DNA of 6,916 nt from Acidimicrobiales bacterium. Lineage in GTDB: Bacteria; Actinomycetota; Acidimicrobiia; Acidimicrobiales; Acidimicrobilacustridaceae. Location: positions 1-6,916 of the forward strand of contig JALRFT010000032.1 in the NCBI GenBank assembly GCA_023261915.1. Direction: 5' to 3'. Positions 5,940-6,916 of this stretch are shown piece after piece. Below the pieces are notes generated by a model, which ran no database searches, was not told where the DNA came from, and saw only the letters and a list, made by a program, of their open reading frames with translations. Both the position numbers and the translations under genes were made by a program. Within the stretch, counting starts at the first letter, position 1; every line of letters starts with the position of its first letter.

Positions 5940-6916
5940 TCAGATCGGTCGTGGCGTGTTGAGTTCGAGGACGTTGTCCCGCAGAATTCGCCGCTTGGTC
6001 ACGTCGTCGAAGGTCTTGAGTTCGTCCACATAGACGAGCGGCTCGGGCATCCCCTCGATGTGAGGCCAGTCGCTACCGAAGATGACCCGCTCGGCGCCCA
6101 TGATGTCGACGACCTCAGCGACGTTGTCCTCCCAGAACGGGTTGATCCACCAGTGCTGGCGGAGCACCTCGACAGGGTGGGTCCCAAAGAAGCCCGGCAT
6201 CTTGTGATGCGTGGAACTGAGCTTCTTGACCATGTCGGGGAGGAATCCGGACCCGTTCTCCACGGACGCCATCCGCAGATTGGGGAATCGTTCAAACATC
6301 TTGGCGAAAACCGAGGTGATGATGAAGTCACCCGCGGCCCGCTCAATGGCGAAAGCCTTGATCGACGGTCCCCAACCGCCGGAGAACGCTGAGGAGAAAC
6401 CGTCGTCGGCGTAACCGTGGGAGGTGTAGCCACTGTCTCCGGCATGGATCACTGCGGGGATGCCCGCCTCGTTCAACCGGGCCCAGAAGGGGTCGAACGA
6501 CGGGTCGAACGGCGACCGCTGACCGGTGGCGGTGATGGGAGCGGCGGCACGCATCACGATGACGTGCGCTCCGTGGTCGAGCGCCCAGTCCAACTCGGCA
6601 CACGCCCACTCAGGGTCGGCGAGGCTGAGGTATGGGCCAGCGAAGATCTTGCCGTCGGTACCGAACCCCCAGTCCTCAAGCAGCCACCGGTTGAAGGCCG
6701 TGAAGGTCAGGGCCACACCTTCGGGGTCGTGCTTGAGAGCTTCCTCGTACAACATGCCGAGGGTGGGGAATAGCCACACGCCGTCAAGTCCGTGCTCGTC
6801 AAGAGTGGCGATGCGAGCGGCGCGGTCCCGATAGGCGGGGTTGATACGTTCGCGGGCAGCGAGGAACTCCCACGGCTCACGGCCTTCGGGGTTGCCCCGG
6901 AAGTAGTCGTGGAGCG
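5940..6916 (-). CDS. Amidohydrolase family protein (PF04909-like), 5'-truncated by window edge
   Basis: This TIM-barrel amidohydrolase of the Amidohydro_2 group, which includes ACMSD-type decarboxylases and 2-pyrone-4,6-dicarboxylate lactonase-like hydrolases, shows 324 residues up to the TGA at 5940-5942. The frame is open through base 6914, and the part before the internal GTG at 6779 is clearly protein-like (for example GNPEGREPWEF, then LDEHGLDGVWLFPTLG). The GTG is therefore not the true start. Metal-site candidates are His157 in IPAVIHAGD and Asp282 in VIFGSDWPH, the metal-binding Asp at the end of the barrel. SVENGSGFLPD (217-227) is the usual segment before it. The N-terminal HxH metal motif would lie outside the window and cannot be checked. 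WINPFWEDNV and the final NVLELN are also typical of the group. It is the first visible gene of the minus-strand group, five bases before the oxidoreductase. A C-C or C-O/C-N bond-cleaving step in the same pathway is inferred; the substrate is unknown. Confidence 0.92.
   Translation of the reverse strand, partial: LHDYFRGNPEGREPWEFLAARERINPAYRDRAARIATLDEHGLDGVWLFPTLGMLYEEALKHDPEGVALTFTAFNRWLLEDWGFGTDGKIFAGPYLSLADPEWACAELDWALDHGAHVIVMRAAAPITATGQRSPFDPSFDPFWARLNEAGIPAVIHAGDSGYTSHGYADDGFSSAFSGGWGPSIKAFAIERAAGDFIITSVFAKMFERFPNLRMASVENGSGFLPDMVKKLSSTHHKMPGFFGTHPVEVLRQHWWINPFWEDNVAEVVDIMGAERVIFGSDWPHIEGMPEPLVYVDELKTFDDVTKRRILRDNVLELNTPRPI

Overview
The window is GC-rich with densely packed genes on both strands and almost no intergenic DNA. 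It carries a paired acyl-CoA dehydrogenase, a FadD19-like acyl-CoA ligase, a luciferase-like (probably F420-dependent) oxidoreductase and a DUF2889-type protein. That mix fits a high-GC actinobacterium, perhaps a mycobacterial relative or a member of Acidimicrobiia. The taxonomic call rests on gene content and base composition only. No RNA gene, CRISPR array, insertion sequence, phage gene or integration site was seen.

Plus strand, 1-2250: the 3' end of an acyl-CoA dehydrogenase (probable catalytic subunit) overlaps by one base the start of a second, complete acyl-CoA dehydrogenase. The second one lacks the catalytic glutamate at both positions known in the family. The pair looks like an alpha/beta dehydrogenase of the kind used on bulky sterol side-chain CoA esters. 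A DUF2889-like gene follows after about 50 bases, possibly with its own leaderless promoter.

Minus strand, 6916-2234, read right to left: an amidohydrolase (5' end beyond the window), a luciferase-like oxidoreductase, an uncharacterised lipocalin-like protein of about 386 residues, and an acyl-CoA ligase resembling FadD19/FadD17. Gaps are 5 bases and 45 bases, then a 4-base ATGA overlap, so this is very probably one operon. The two gene groups converge, and their last genes overlap tail to tail by 17 bases near 2234-2250.

Working model (inference): the ligase makes an acyl-CoA from a bulky carboxylic acid such as a sterol side chain or other isoprenoid, and the paired dehydrogenase carries out the first oxidation of that thioester. 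The oxidoreductase, amidohydrolase, lipocalin-like protein and DUF2889 protein would handle other steps of the same catabolism, which the sequence does not identify. The substrate is not determined. The least understood parts are the lipocalin-like protein and the DUF2889 protein. No clearly unprecedented system was found; the novelty lies in these unknown proteins embedded in a recognisable catabolic context.
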